NCBI GenBank assembly: GCA_905214325.1
Contig: CAJMLT010000018.1
Location: forward strand, 1-28,361
DNA length: 28,361 nucleotides
Direction of reading: 5' to 3'
DNA from: an uncultured bacterium
GTDB taxonomy: Bacteria > Actinomycetota > Coriobacteriia > Coriobacteriales > Eggerthellaceae
Below are positions 1-6,946 of the stretch, piece by piece (position 1 is the stretch's first letter; each line of letters opens with the position of its first letter). The position numbers and the translations under genes were made by a program. Under the pieces are notes generated by a model. It was not told the origin of the DNA and did no database searches. It saw only the letters and a list, made by a program, of their open reading frames with translations.

Positions 1-61
1 CATTTTCCCTGCGGGAAGAGTTCCTTGATGGAGATAAGCTGGTAGAATCGATGGTCGATGG

Positions 62-508
62 ATGATGACCCGCAAAAGAAAGTCAGGAATGAAAGAACCC
101 CTTACCGAAAAACTCCTCGACGAGCTTCTCGCCGCACCGGATCCGAAACGGTTTATCGACAAGCACCGTGTTACTTCGCGGTGCTTGTCCGATTATCTCG
201 GTCGATTGTTGGAGGAGCATCATCTCAAGCGCAGTGATGTGGTTCGCACGGCAGGTATCAACGACACGTTCGGGTATCAGATCTTCATGGGTCAACGTAG
301 GGCTTCGCGCGATAAGATCCTCGCCCTAGCATTCGCCATGCATCTTGATCTTCGGGAAACCGATCGCCTTCTGCAGGCTGCGGGGGTCAACGGGCTTTAC
401 TGCAAGAACAGACGGGATGCCATCATCATCTTCTCCATCGACAAAGGATATTCTTTACAGAAGGTGGATGAGGAACTCTACCGTTTCGGGGAGGAAACCA
501 TCTGTTAG
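62..508 (+). CDS. Helix-turn-helix (XRE-like) regulator paired with a protein kinase
   Basis: A 148-residue protein with an HTH-type fold at about residues 42-108. A helix-rich segment (LSDYLGRLLEEHHLKRSDVV) leads into a turn and recognition-like helix around FGYQIFMGQRRASRDKI, followed by a helical tail. No metal site, signal peptide or membrane segment is visible. The start is not certain: ATG at 62 or 65 has no good Shine-Dalgarno, and an in-frame ATG at 89 has only a too-close AGG. The stop codon directly abuts the ATG of the kinase gene, so the two are almost certainly co-transcribed and translationally coupled. The likely role is a DNA- or partner-binding adaptor for the kinase, perhaps a phosphorylation target; this is inferred from pairing only. 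Its promoter would lie outside or at the very start of the window. Confidence 0.7.
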   Translation: MMTRKRKSGMKEPLTEKLLDELLAAPDPKRFIDKHRVTSRCLSDYLGRLLEEHHLKRSDVVRTAGINDTFGYQIFMGQRRASRDKILALAFAMHLDLRETDRLLQAAGVNGLYCKNRRDAIIIFSIDKGYSLQKVDEELYRFGEETIC

Positions 509-1789
509 ATGATGTGCGAATCAGACGAATTGGCTACTTTTCTCCGGACTGTAGATGGCGATGAGCGCTATCGAGTGGTCGAGACTCTTAAGGAATCTCC
601 CTTCGAAACCACTCAGAAGGTGATGCTCGATGATGGTCGAGGCGGATGCGAAGGTCCCTTCATACGTAAATATATAAACCGCGAAACGGGTATGGGTGCC
701 GTTTATATCGAACTTTGTCGAGCATGGAAAGCCGGGAGATGCTTTCGCCATGTTCCTGCGATATACGATTGCTACGAGATGGGACGCGATCTGGTTGTGA
801 TCATGCAGTATATCCGGGGGGAAACGCTCTCGGATGTGGTGGGTCGTCTCGGCTCGTCGACGGCGTTGGCCATCGATGTGTTTCCCCGTCTTTGCGATGC
901 CGTCATGGAGTTGCATAACGGCTTCGATGTTCCCATCATACATCGTGACCTCAAGCCTTCGAACGTCGTCTTGAATCAGGATCAGTTGATGGTGATCGAT
1001 TTCGGTATCGCCCGTAAATACTCTCCCGAATCGAATGTCGATACCCTCAATTTCGGCACCCGTATCTATGCGCCTCCCGAGCAGTTCGGCTTCGGGCAGA
1101 CCGATGAGCGCAGTGACGTGTATGCCTTGGGCATGCTTTTGTACTATTGCCTTACCGAACGGACGACCGATTTCAACAACCGTACTTCCCGCTTCGCCGA
1201 CCCCTGTATCCCCGCACCTTTGCGTCGGGTGCTTTTCCGTGCGACGGCCTTCGATCCCGATGCCCGTTACAAAAACGTATCCGAGCTCAAGCGTGATTTT
1301 CTACGCGGAGTTCCGCGCGGGGGGAGGGAGGTTTCCCGTTTCGGTACGGATAGGCCTTCGCCACCCGTTCGGGAGCAGGCGCCTGTCGAACGGGAGTCGC
1401 TGTTCGAAAAGATCACCCGCCGCCTACCTTCTCTCCCCGACGGGCGGATATCGCATGGCGTGGGTCGTGTATGGAATGTCTGCGTCATCGCCGTGTTGTG
1501 TTTGTTCATAGGAGCCTGCTGGCAAGCGGCCCTTGTTCCCAATGAACACGATCTCGCCTATCCGTTTTGGTTCAGGCTGATCGTCTACGGCCTTTGCTGC
1601 AGTGCCATATTCGTCGCCATGGCATTTTGCCTCTACGATAAACGGCGTCTCGGAAAACGGTTTCCCCTATGGCGTAAAGTATCCTTTCCGCGCAGTTTTC
1701 TCATCGGTGCGGGGGTCATCGGTTTTTTCTTCGGCGTCATCATGGTCGTAGGTCAATTCGTGGTGGAGGGAGGATTGTTCGTATCTTGA
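509..1789 (+). CDS. Membrane-anchored Hanks-type Ser/Thr protein kinase
   Basis: A 426-residue protein with a kinase domain at about residues 15-265. Visible motifs are the catalytic loop HRDLKPSN (145-152, Asp147, Lys149, Asn152), DFG (164-166), the APPEQ activation-segment end (188-192) and DVYALG (203-208). Lys54 (FIRKYI) and Glu68 are the likely salt-bridge pair. The usual glycine-rich loop is not recognisable; the equivalent stretch is LKESPFETTQKV. After a polar linker (about 265-320) come three hydrophobic segments, about 322-343, 353-375 and 397-419, so the kinase is cytoplasmic and membrane-tethered with no large extracellular sensor and no PASTA repeats. It follows the HTH gene with zero spacing (TAG then ATG); ATG 509 or 512 could be the start. 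The substrate is unknown; the upstream HTH protein is the obvious candidate. Confidence 0.85.
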   Translation: MMCESDELATFLRTVDGDERYRVVETLKESPFETTQKVMLDDGRGGCEGPFIRKYINRETGMGAVYIELCRAWKAGRCFRHVPAIYDCYEMGRDLVVIMQYIRGETLSDVVGRLGSSTALAIDVFPRLCDAVMELHNGFDVPIIHRDLKPSNVVLNQDQLMVIDFGIARKYSPESNVDTLNFGTRIYAPPEQFGFGQTDERSDVYALGMLLYYCLTERTTDFNNRTSRFADPCIPAPLRRVLFRATAFDPDARYKNVSELKRDFLRGVPRGGREVSRFGTDRPSPPVREQAPVERESLFEKITRRLPSLPDGRISHGVGRVWNVCVIAVLCLFIGACWQAALVPNEHDLAYPFWFRLIVYGLCCSAIFVAMAFCLYDKRRLGKRFPLWRKVSFPRSFLIGAGVIGFFFGVIMVVGQFVVEGGLFVS

Positions 1790-1812
1790 GCGAACTTTTA
1801 TCGATAAAGTGT

Positions 1813-1839
1813 TTGCATCGGCGAAATATGTGTTATGAT
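1813..1839 (+). promoter_or_regulatory. Probable promoter of the infC-rpmI-rplT operon
   Basis: A TATGAT -10 box (1834-1839) is preceded by TG at 1831-1832, giving an extended -10 (TGnTATGAT). A TTGCAT -35-like box lies at 1813-1818 with a short 15-bp spacer, or TTTGCA at 1812 with 16 bp. It lies just after the kinase stop and about 100 nt before the attenuator hairpin, which fits a regulated leader. No terminator is seen between the kinase gene and this promoter. Confidence 0.6.
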
Positions 1840-1845
1840 GCTTTG

Positions 1846-1975
1846 GCTGTTAATCAAGAGAAGCGCTTGCTTCCACCTGTTTCGGCGCAGAAGTTGCTGA
1901 TGGGTCATGTCGAATAAAGTCTCCTTCGTGGGGGATCGTATTTCATGACCCGTGGCATGTGTCGCGGGTTTTTTT
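1846..1975 (+). promoter_or_regulatory. Leader RNA of infC operon with antiterminator/terminator switch
   Basis: The untranslated leader can fold two exclusive ways. GGGTCATG (1902-1909) is the exact reverse complement of CATGACCC (1944-1951), an 8-bp helix extendable by flanking pairs (T1901-G1952, A1900-T1953). The last four bases of that helix, 1948-1951, are also the 5' arm of the terminator hairpin ending in seven T. So forming one structure breaks the other, the classic attenuation design. In Bacillus the same operon has an L20-controlled leader; L20 binding here is inferred from the operon and layout, not from a recognised L20 site. Confidence 0.6.
1948..1975 (+). terminator. Intrinsic terminator (attenuator) upstream of infC
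   Basis: ACCCGTG (1948-1954) pairs with CGCGGGT (1963-1969), seven pairs with one G-T, and is followed by seven T (1969-1975). It lies within the leader, before any plausible infC start, so it would stop transcription before the coding region rather than end the kinase gene. Confidence 0.65.
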
Positions 1976-2018
1976 CATGCAGCACGAACGTGTATGTGAG
2001 CACCTAAAGGAAAGAATG

Positions 2019-2027
2019 AAGGAGGTG
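2019..2027 (+). promoter_or_regulatory. Strong Shine-Dalgarno that selects the infC ATA start
   Basis: AAGGAGGTG at 2019-2027 is a near-perfect anti-16S match. Eight bases after its GGAGG core comes ATA at 2034. No ATG, GTG or TTG lies in the right frame at the right distance; the in-frame GTG at 2025 is part of the Shine-Dalgarno itself. This site decides the infC start. Confidence 0.65.
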
Positions 2028-2033
2028 GGTGCC

Positions 2034-2588
2034 ATAGCAGCTCAGGAACCAAGGCTCAATGAAGAGATCAGGGTCAGCGAATGTCGTCTGATCGGATACG
2101 ATGGATCCCAGTTGGGGATCGTCCCCATTGAGCAGGCCCAGCGCATCGCAGACGATGAGGGCTACGATTTGGTTGAGATTGCGCCGCAGGCAGAACCCCC
2201 CGTTTGCCGCGTTATGGACTACGGAAAGTTCAAGTACGATCAGGCGATCAGGGCTAAGCAGGCACGTAAGAACCAAAGCAAGGTCGAAACCAAGGAAATG
2301 AAGTTTCGCCCCAAAATCGACGTGGGCGACTACACCACCAAGAAAAAGCACGTCATGCGCTTTTTGGAGGCGGGATCCAAGGTTAAGATCACCATCATGT
2401 TCCGTGGCCGAGAGATGTCCCATCCCGAACAGGGTTTGAGCATTCTGGAGCGCCTCGCCGACGACCTCAAAGATGTGGCGGTTATCGAAAACCAGCCCAA
2501 GATGGAAGGTCGTAACATGCATATGCTTATTGCTCCGTTGCCTTCAACGGTGAAAAAGAAAAAGGAAGATCAAGGAAAGGAAGACTAA
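2034..2588 (+). CDS. infC: Translation initiation factor IF-3
   Basis: IF-3 binds the 30S subunit, keeps it apart from 50S and checks the start codon and initiator tRNA. The protein opens with AAQEPRLNEEIRVSECRLIG, the typical IF-3 N-terminus, continues with the N-domain (VMDYGKFKYDQ) and linker, and ends with the C-domain (MKFRPKIDVGDYTTK, FRGREMSHPE). Starting at ATA 2034 gives 184 residues, close to the family length of about 170-180. An upstream ATG at 2016 (AAGGA four bases before it) would add six residues, and a TTG/ATG-type start further up would run into the attenuator. The ATA start is preferred because of the perfect Shine-Dalgarno and because E. coli infC also uses a rare start (AUU) for autocontrol. 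The stop TAA overlaps the rpmI ATG. Confidence 0.93.
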   Translation: MAAQEPRLNEEIRVSECRLIGYDGSQLGIVPIEQAQRIADDEGYDLVEIAPQAEPPVCRVMDYGKFKYDQAIRAKQARKNQSKVETKEMKFRPKIDVGDYTTKKKHVMRFLEAGSKVKITIMFRGREMSHPEQGLSILERLADDLKDVAVIENQPKMEGRNMHMLIAPLPSTVKKKKEDQGKED

Positions 2589-2785
2589 TGCCTAAAATGA
2601 AGACTCATTCCGGCACCGCGAAACGTTTTCGCGTCACGGGTTCCGGCAAGATTATGCGTTCCAAGGCCTACAAAAGTCACATCATGACCAAGAAGAGCCA
2701 GAAGCGCAAGCGTAATTTCCGTCATGAAACCGAAGTTGCTGCCTCCGATAAAAAGGTGATCGCACGCAACCTTGGTCTTCGATAG
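2588..2785 (+). CDS. rpmI: 50S ribosomal protein L35
   Basis: A 65-residue, highly basic protein beginning MPKMKTHSGTAKRFRVTGSG and ending NLGLR, the standard L35 length and signature. It overlaps the last base of the infC stop (TAATG), so it is translationally coupled to IF-3, and AAAGGAAG just upstream is its ribosome binding site. It is part of the large subunit and is co-expressed with IF-3 and L20 in most bacteria. Confidence 0.97.
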   Translation: MPKMKTHSGTAKRFRVTGSGKIMRSKAYKSHIMTKKSQKRKRNFRHETEVAASDKKVIARNLGLR

Positions 2786-2803
2786 TAAGAGGAGGAAAGA
2801 AAT

Positions 2804-3157
2804 ATGCCTCGTGTAAAACGTGCCGTATCCGCACATAAGAAGCGTCGTACCGTTCTCAATCGCGCGAAAGGTTACTACGGAGCGAAATCCCGTTCCTATC
2901 GTGCCGCTAAAGAACAGGTTCAGCATTCTCTCCAGTACTCCTACCGCGACCGTCGCAACAAGAAGCGCGAGATCCGCCGTCTGTGGATCACGCGTATCAA
3001 CGCTGCGGCCCGCATCAACGGTCTGTCCTATTCCGTTTTCATGAACGGCTTGAAGAAGGCCGGCGTCGAGCTCGACCGTAAGGTTCTCGCCGACATGGCG
3101 GTTAACGATGCCGACGCATTCGCTTCCCTCGTCGAGGTTGCCAAAAAGGCGCTCTAG
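2804..3157 (+). CDS. rplT: 50S ribosomal protein L20
   Basis: A 117-residue basic protein starting MPRVKRAVSAHKKRRTVL, with AKGYYGAKSRSYRAAKEQV, the L20 family signature, and RLWITRINAAAR. L20 binds 23S rRNA early in 50S assembly and in Bacillus and E. coli represses its own operon through the leader mRNA, which fits the attenuator at 1846-1975. A strong Shine-Dalgarno (AGAGGAGG) precedes ATG 2804. A terminator follows closely, ending the operon. Confidence 0.97.
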   Translation: MPRVKRAVSAHKKRRTVLNRAKGYYGAKSRSYRAAKEQVQHSLQYSYRDRRNKKREIRRLWITRINAAARINGLSYSVFMNGLKKAGVELDRKVLADMAVNDADAFASLVEVAKKAL

Positions 3158-3197
3158 GCCTTTCGTGTCACCCCGATCTCATGTATGAGATGAATGA

Positions 3198-3229
3198 AGA
3201 CCTCTGGCTTTACTGCCAGGGGTCTTTTT
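3198..3229 (+). terminator. Intrinsic terminator of the infC-rpmI-rplT operon
   Basis: AGACCTCTGGC (3198-3208) pairs with GCCAGGGGTCT (3215-3225), 11 pairs with one G-T, loop TTTACT, then TTTTT. The minus-strand gene that ends at 3210 has its stop inside this hairpin, so the element may serve both directions. Confidence 0.9.
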
Positions 3230-3455
3230 CGAAAAATCGGGTGGGTTCTTTGTAGTCGGAATAGGGATCGTAGCCGTCGTCATCTTCGTTGATCGATCGG
3301 ACGGGAGTGGATTTCTCCTTCTTTGCATCGGCATCTTCTTGCGGATGCAGGGGAGGGGTTACACCGCGAAGGGTATAGCGCGTCGTATCCGTATCGTGTT
3401 CGGGGTGCTGGTCCACACCGTTTCCTTTCTCCGTCATGCAAAGACAATCCACCAT
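3210..3455 (-). CDS. Small acidic protein of unknown function
   Basis: An 81-residue reading frame, not recognised as any family. The start at 3455 is chosen because GAGGA sits seven bases upstream on the minus strand; a second ATG lies at 3437 and a longer form would begin at 3512. The protein is rich in Asp, Glu and Lys with a low-complexity middle (QEDADAKKEKS) and a C-terminus dense in acidic and aromatic residues (DDDGYDPYSDYKEPTRFF, ending KDPWQ). It has no membrane segment or signal peptide. Such a tail looks like selected protein sequence rather than a random shadow, because no plus-strand gene occupies this stretch. It converges on rplT and shares its terminator region. Confidence 0.5.
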   Translation of the reverse strand: MVDCLCMTEKGNGVDQHPEHDTDTTRYTLRGVTPPLHPQEDADAKKEKSTPVRSINEDDDGYDPYSDYKEPTRFFEKDPWQ

Positions 3456-3538
3456 CGGATTATCCTCGACACAGGACCTATGGGCAAGTTTCACCTGCCG
3501 TCGTGGTACCATACGCGCAGAAAATGGAAAGGAGACCT

Positions 3539-4594
3539 ATGAAGGTTGAAAAAATCAAAGAATCAAACGGTGAAGTCGAATTGCGTATCGAGGCGACACC
3601 CGTTGAGATAGACAAGGCTTTCGAAGACGGTTTGGATGTTTTCGTTACCCAGTTCGATCTCGCGTCCCTTGAGGGGGAAACCGCTCTCGAGAAGATTCAG
3701 AAGGCGTTGAGCCCCGAAGAAGCACGCGATGCCATCTCATCGGCGGTTATCGGCTATCTGATCCCCTTCGCACTCGATGATCAGAACATCATTCCCATGA
3801 CCTCTTCCGAGGTGAACGCCGAAAGCAATCCGGTCAAAGGTGAGTCCTTCACCTTCAGCATGACGGTGCTTCCCAAGCCCGAATTCGAACTGAGCGACTA
3901 TTCCCCCGTCGAAGTTACCGTTTCCGCGCTTACTCCCGTCACCGAAGATGATATCGAGCGTCAGATCGCCATGCTTGCCCATCAGTTCGCTTTGGTTAAG
4001 GTGAATCCCGAAACCGGCGAAGAGGAAATGGAGGTTCCTGAGGTTACGGAAGCATGGGTACAGGAAAATCTCCAGGGTATGGGCGTTGGATCCCTGCAGG
4101 AATTACGCGATCAGTTCAAAGCAACATCCGAACGTGTCAAGCAGGAGCAGTTCGAGCAATCCAAGATGGCTGCCGTCATGGAGGCCTATGCGGCCCGTTT
4201 CGACGGCGAGGTTTCCGACAAGATGGTCGATTCCATGACCAATGAGATGTTCGAAGCCTTCAAAGCCCAGCTTGCCGAAGAGAATATGACGTTGATGGAC
4301 TTCATGCTCCAACAGAAAACCGATGAGAAGCAAATTCGTGCCTCGCTCGCTCTCCAAGCGAAAAACCAGCTCATTCAGGGATTCATCCTAGACGCGGTTT
4401 TCCGTCACGAAGGTCTGAAGCTCGAACTGAGCGATATCATGGCCACCGTTCGCTCCATGGCTCCCGGCAATGAGGAAGAAGCCTTCGACAATCTACAGAA
4501 GATGGGCCGTCTCTTCCTGCTCAAGGAAGGCGCTTCCCGCATGAAAGCAGCCGAATGGGTTCTCGATAACGCCACCATCAACACCGTCGATTGA
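3539..4594 (+). CDS. Trigger-factor-like chaperone lacking the PPIase domain
   Basis: A 351-residue protein starting MKVEKIKESNGEVELRIEAT after AAAGGAG. The N-terminal domain (about 1-120) follows the trigger-factor ribosome-binding fold, including FTFSMTVLPKPEFELSDYSPVEV, but the ribosome-docking signature GFRxGKxP is absent; the corresponding stretch is FDLASLEGETALEK (about 39-52). Around residue 150 the chain passes almost directly (LVKVNPETGEEEMEVPEVTE) into the helical C-terminal chaperone arms (about 170-345, SLQELRDQFKA, LRAS-type helices, RMKAAEWVL), so the FKBP-like PPIase domain is missing. Full trigger factors are about 430-450 residues. It probably acts as a cytosolic holdase; binding to ribosomes is doubtful. 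It is not next to clpP/clpX, so a canonical tig may exist elsewhere. An in-frame upstream extension exists but has no good start. Confidence 0.8.
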   Translation: MKVEKIKESNGEVELRIEATPVEIDKAFEDGLDVFVTQFDLASLEGETALEKIQKALSPEEARDAISSAVIGYLIPFALDDQNIIPMTSSEVNAESNPVKGESFTFSMTVLPKPEFELSDYSPVEVTVSALTPVTEDDIERQIAMLAHQFALVKVNPETGEEEMEVPEVTEAWVQENLQGMGVGSLQELRDQFKATSERVKQEQFEQSKMAAVMEAYAARFDGEVSDKMVDSMTNEMFEAFKAQLAEENMTLMDFMLQQKTDEKQIRASLALQAKNQLIQGFILDAVFRHEGLKLELSDIMATVRSMAPGNEEEAFDNLQKMGRLFLLKEGASRMKAAEWVLDNATINTVD

Positions 4595-4671
4595 TCGGTC
4601 GGATCTCTCCGGGCATCAGATATATCCCACCCGTCGTGTTGCGATGGGGAAGGAAAGAAACATCCTTATCG

Positions 4672-4695
4672 AAGGGGGCCGAAAGGCTCCCTTTT
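4672..4695 (+). terminator. Intrinsic terminator after the trigger-factor-like gene
   Basis: AAGGGGGCC (4672-4680) pairs with GGCTCCCTT (4685-4693), nine pairs with one G-T, around a GAAA tetraloop, then a short TTTT run. The rest of 4595-4823 holds no convincing gene; one short reading frame crosses it but overlaps the next gene and has no family features. Confidence 0.85.
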
Positions 4696-4823
4696 CTGTG
4701 CCGCCACGAGTCATCCTTGCGCTACACTGTGAACGTGTTCATTTTTTGTGAGCCACTCATCAGTTATGGCAACGATCCCCGTTTATCGAAGTGGGACGGG
4801 GGCTATGAAAGTTGGTGGTACCT

Positions 4824-6881
4824 ATGGCTGCTCCTGCGACCGAACATGTGCGCAACATCGTTTTAGTGGGCCAAGATGGCGCCGGTAAAACGTCACTGGC
4901 AGAAGCGATGCTGCACGTTTCCGGCAAAACACCCCGCATGGGAACGACGCACGACGGAAAATCTTATCTCGACTACGATAGCGAGGAAATCCGTCGGCGC
5001 TTCACGTTAGGTACCTCCATCGCCCCTATTCCTTACAAGGATTACAAAATCAACCTTCTGGACACCTCGGGGCAACCGGATTTCCTCGGTGATACCTTAG
5101 CGACCATGCAGGCGGCGGAAATGGCCATGTTCGTCATCGATGCCGTCGGTGGGCCACAGGTGATGACCACGCGTCTTTGGCATGAGGCGGAAACCATGCG
5201 TCTTTCCCGCTGTGTATTCATCAACCATATCGACCGTGAAGGAGCCAATTTCGACGTAGCTATGGCAACGCTCCATGCTCGCTTCGGCTCCCGTTTGGGG
5301 GCAGTCACCATTCCCATCGGTGTCGATGCCGACTTCAAGGGTGTCATCGATGTTTTGAGGATGAAGGCCCGCTATTTCGATTGCGATGCCGAAAGGGTTG
5401 AGGAAATTCCCGCCGAATATAGGGAAGCGGCTCATATTGCCCGTGAAAAACTGTGCGATTTGGTTGCCGAAGCCGATGATGAGTTGATGATGAAGTACCT
5501 TGACGGCCAGGAACAACTCACTCAAGCCGAACTCGAGGATCTCCTCGATAAGGCCATAGCCCAGGAGATTTTCATTCCTGTGTTCGTGGGATCGACCATC
5601 ATCAAGCAAGGTATCCAAGGCATCATGGAAGATATTGCTGCCTATTTCCCCCATCCTCGATCCCATGGAGCCTACTATCTCGCCGACGGCAGGGAGCTTT
5701 CCATCGACGAGACCGGTGAAGCGGCGGGATTCGTGTTCAAAACACTTTCGGATCCCTATGTCGGGCGTATGAGTTTCATCAAGGTCATCTCAGGTTATCT
5801 CGAACCGGGCATGGAGCTGATCAATGCCCGTTCGCAGAAGAAGGAGCGCCTGAGTCATCTTTACGTCATGATGGGCAAGGAGCCCACCGATGTGAAAAGT
5901 GCTAAAGCGGGCGATATCATCGTCGTTCCCAAACTCAATTCCACTTCGACAGGTGACACGCTTTCCCTTTCGGGTACGCTTAATATAGATCCACTGCCGG
6001 CTCCCGTTCCGCTCTACCCCGTGGTTTTGCAGGCACTCAACAAAAACGACGAGGATAAATTGGGAGTGTTTCTGGCGAAGCAGGCCGAAATGGATCCGAC
6101 GGTGAAGATCGTCCGTAACGAGGAAACTCACCAAATGGTCGTCTACCTGATGGGGGAAATGCACTTCGATGTTCTTCTCAGTCGTTTGAAGGATCAGGTC
6201 GGTATCGAAGTGGAGCGGGTGGCGCTTCGTATTCCCTACCGTGAGACGATTCGTAAAACCGCCACCGCACAGGGACGCCACAAAAAACAGACAGGTGGGT
6301 CCGGACAGTTCGGGGAATGCTGGTTGCGCATTTCGCCTCACCCCGACGAAGGTTACGAATTCACCAGCGAGGTAGTCGGCGGTAGGATTCCTAAAAACTA
6401 CATTCCCGCAGTGGGCAAAGGGGTTCGGGAAGCGATGGCCGAAGGTTTTCTGGCGGGATATCCCATGGTTGATATCGCGGCTACGGTATTCGATGGTTCG
6501 TATCATGCCGTCGATTCCAATGAGATGGCTTTCAAGACGGCTGCCCGTATCGCCTTCAGGGCGGCATGTGATGAGGCCGATCCTGTTTTGCTCGAACCTA
6601 TGGCGGATATGAATATTGCAGTGAGCGAGGAATACGCCGGTGCTATCATGGCTGATATCGCAACGCGGCGCGGTCGGATCGTCGGAACCGATTCCAATGA
6701 TGACGGGGAAACGATCATCGTGGTACGCGTTCCCTATGCGAAGGTTATCGGCTATACCAGCGATCTGCGGGGTCTTTCACGAGGTGGTGGAAGGTACTCC
6801 ATCGAAGTCAACGGTTATGAACCGGCGCCTTTCGACGTGCAGGAGAAACTGGTCGAGGATTATAAGGCATCACGTAAATAG
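4824..6881 (+). CDS. Elongation factor G-like GTPase (EF-G paralogue)
   Basis: A 685-residue protein with the full EF-G order: G domain, domain II, domain III, domain IV (QFGECWLRISPHPDEGYEFT, RIPKNYIPAVGKGVREAM) and domain V (EPMADMNIAVSEEYAGAIM). G motifs deviate from true EF-G: G1 is GQDGAGKT (16-23), G3 is DTSGQPDF (80-87) with Gln in place of the catalytic His of DTPGH, and G4 is NHID (134-137) in place of NKxD. The switch I ERGITI-type motif is also not evident (RRRFTLGTSI). It therefore belongs to the EF-G-like subfamily whose job is poorly known, not the main translocase. ATG 4824 is preferred over the TTG at 4812; the Shine-Dalgarno is weak (GGTGG). It stands alone between a terminator and a hairpin. 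Confidence 0.88.
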   Translation: MAAPATEHVRNIVLVGQDGAGKTSLAEAMLHVSGKTPRMGTTHDGKSYLDYDSEEIRRRFTLGTSIAPIPYKDYKINLLDTSGQPDFLGDTLATMQAAEMAMFVIDAVGGPQVMTTRLWHEAETMRLSRCVFINHIDREGANFDVAMATLHARFGSRLGAVTIPIGVDADFKGVIDVLRMKARYFDCDAERVEEIPAEYREAAHIAREKLCDLVAEADDELMMKYLDGQEQLTQAELEDLLDKAIAQEIFIPVFVGSTIIKQGIQGIMEDIAAYFPHPRSHGAYYLADGRELSIDETGEAAGFVFKTLSDPYVGRMSFIKVISGYLEPGMELINARSQKKERLSHLYVMMGKEPTDVKSAKAGDIIVVPKLNSTSTGDTLSLSGTLNIDPLPAPVPLYPVVLQALNKNDEDKLGVFLAKQAEMDPTVKIVRNEETHQMVVYLMGEMHFDVLLSRLKDQVGIEVERVALRIPYRETIRKTATAQGRHKKQTGGSGQFGECWLRISPHPDEGYEFTSEVVGGRIPKNYIPAVGKGVREAMAEGFLAGYPMVDIAATVFDGSYHAVDSNEMAFKTAARIAFRAACDEADPVLLEPMADMNIAVSEEYAGAIMADIATRRGRIVGTDSNDDGETIIVVRVPYAKVIGYTSDLRGLSRGGGRYSIEVNGYEPAPFDVQEKLVEDYKASRK

Positions 6882-6888
6882 GAATCCC

Positions 6889-6922
6889 CCTCCGTCTATC
6901 GTCATGGGATGACATACGGAGG
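6889..6922 (+). terminator. Hairpin, possible terminator of the EF-G-like gene
   Basis: CCTCCGT (6889-6895) pairs with ACGGAGG (6916-6922), and inside it GTCAT pairs with ATGAC around GGG (6901-6913), making a long imperfect stem eight bases after the stop codon. There is no clean T run, so termination is only likely, not certain. Confidence 0.45.
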
Positions 6923-6946
6923 TTGGCGTTTCACGAAAGGACGATC

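Noticed and set aside
4591..4866. 91-codon plus-strand frame between the trigger-factor-like and EF-G-like genes
   Set aside because: It spans the terminator and overlaps the EF-G-like start; no family features.
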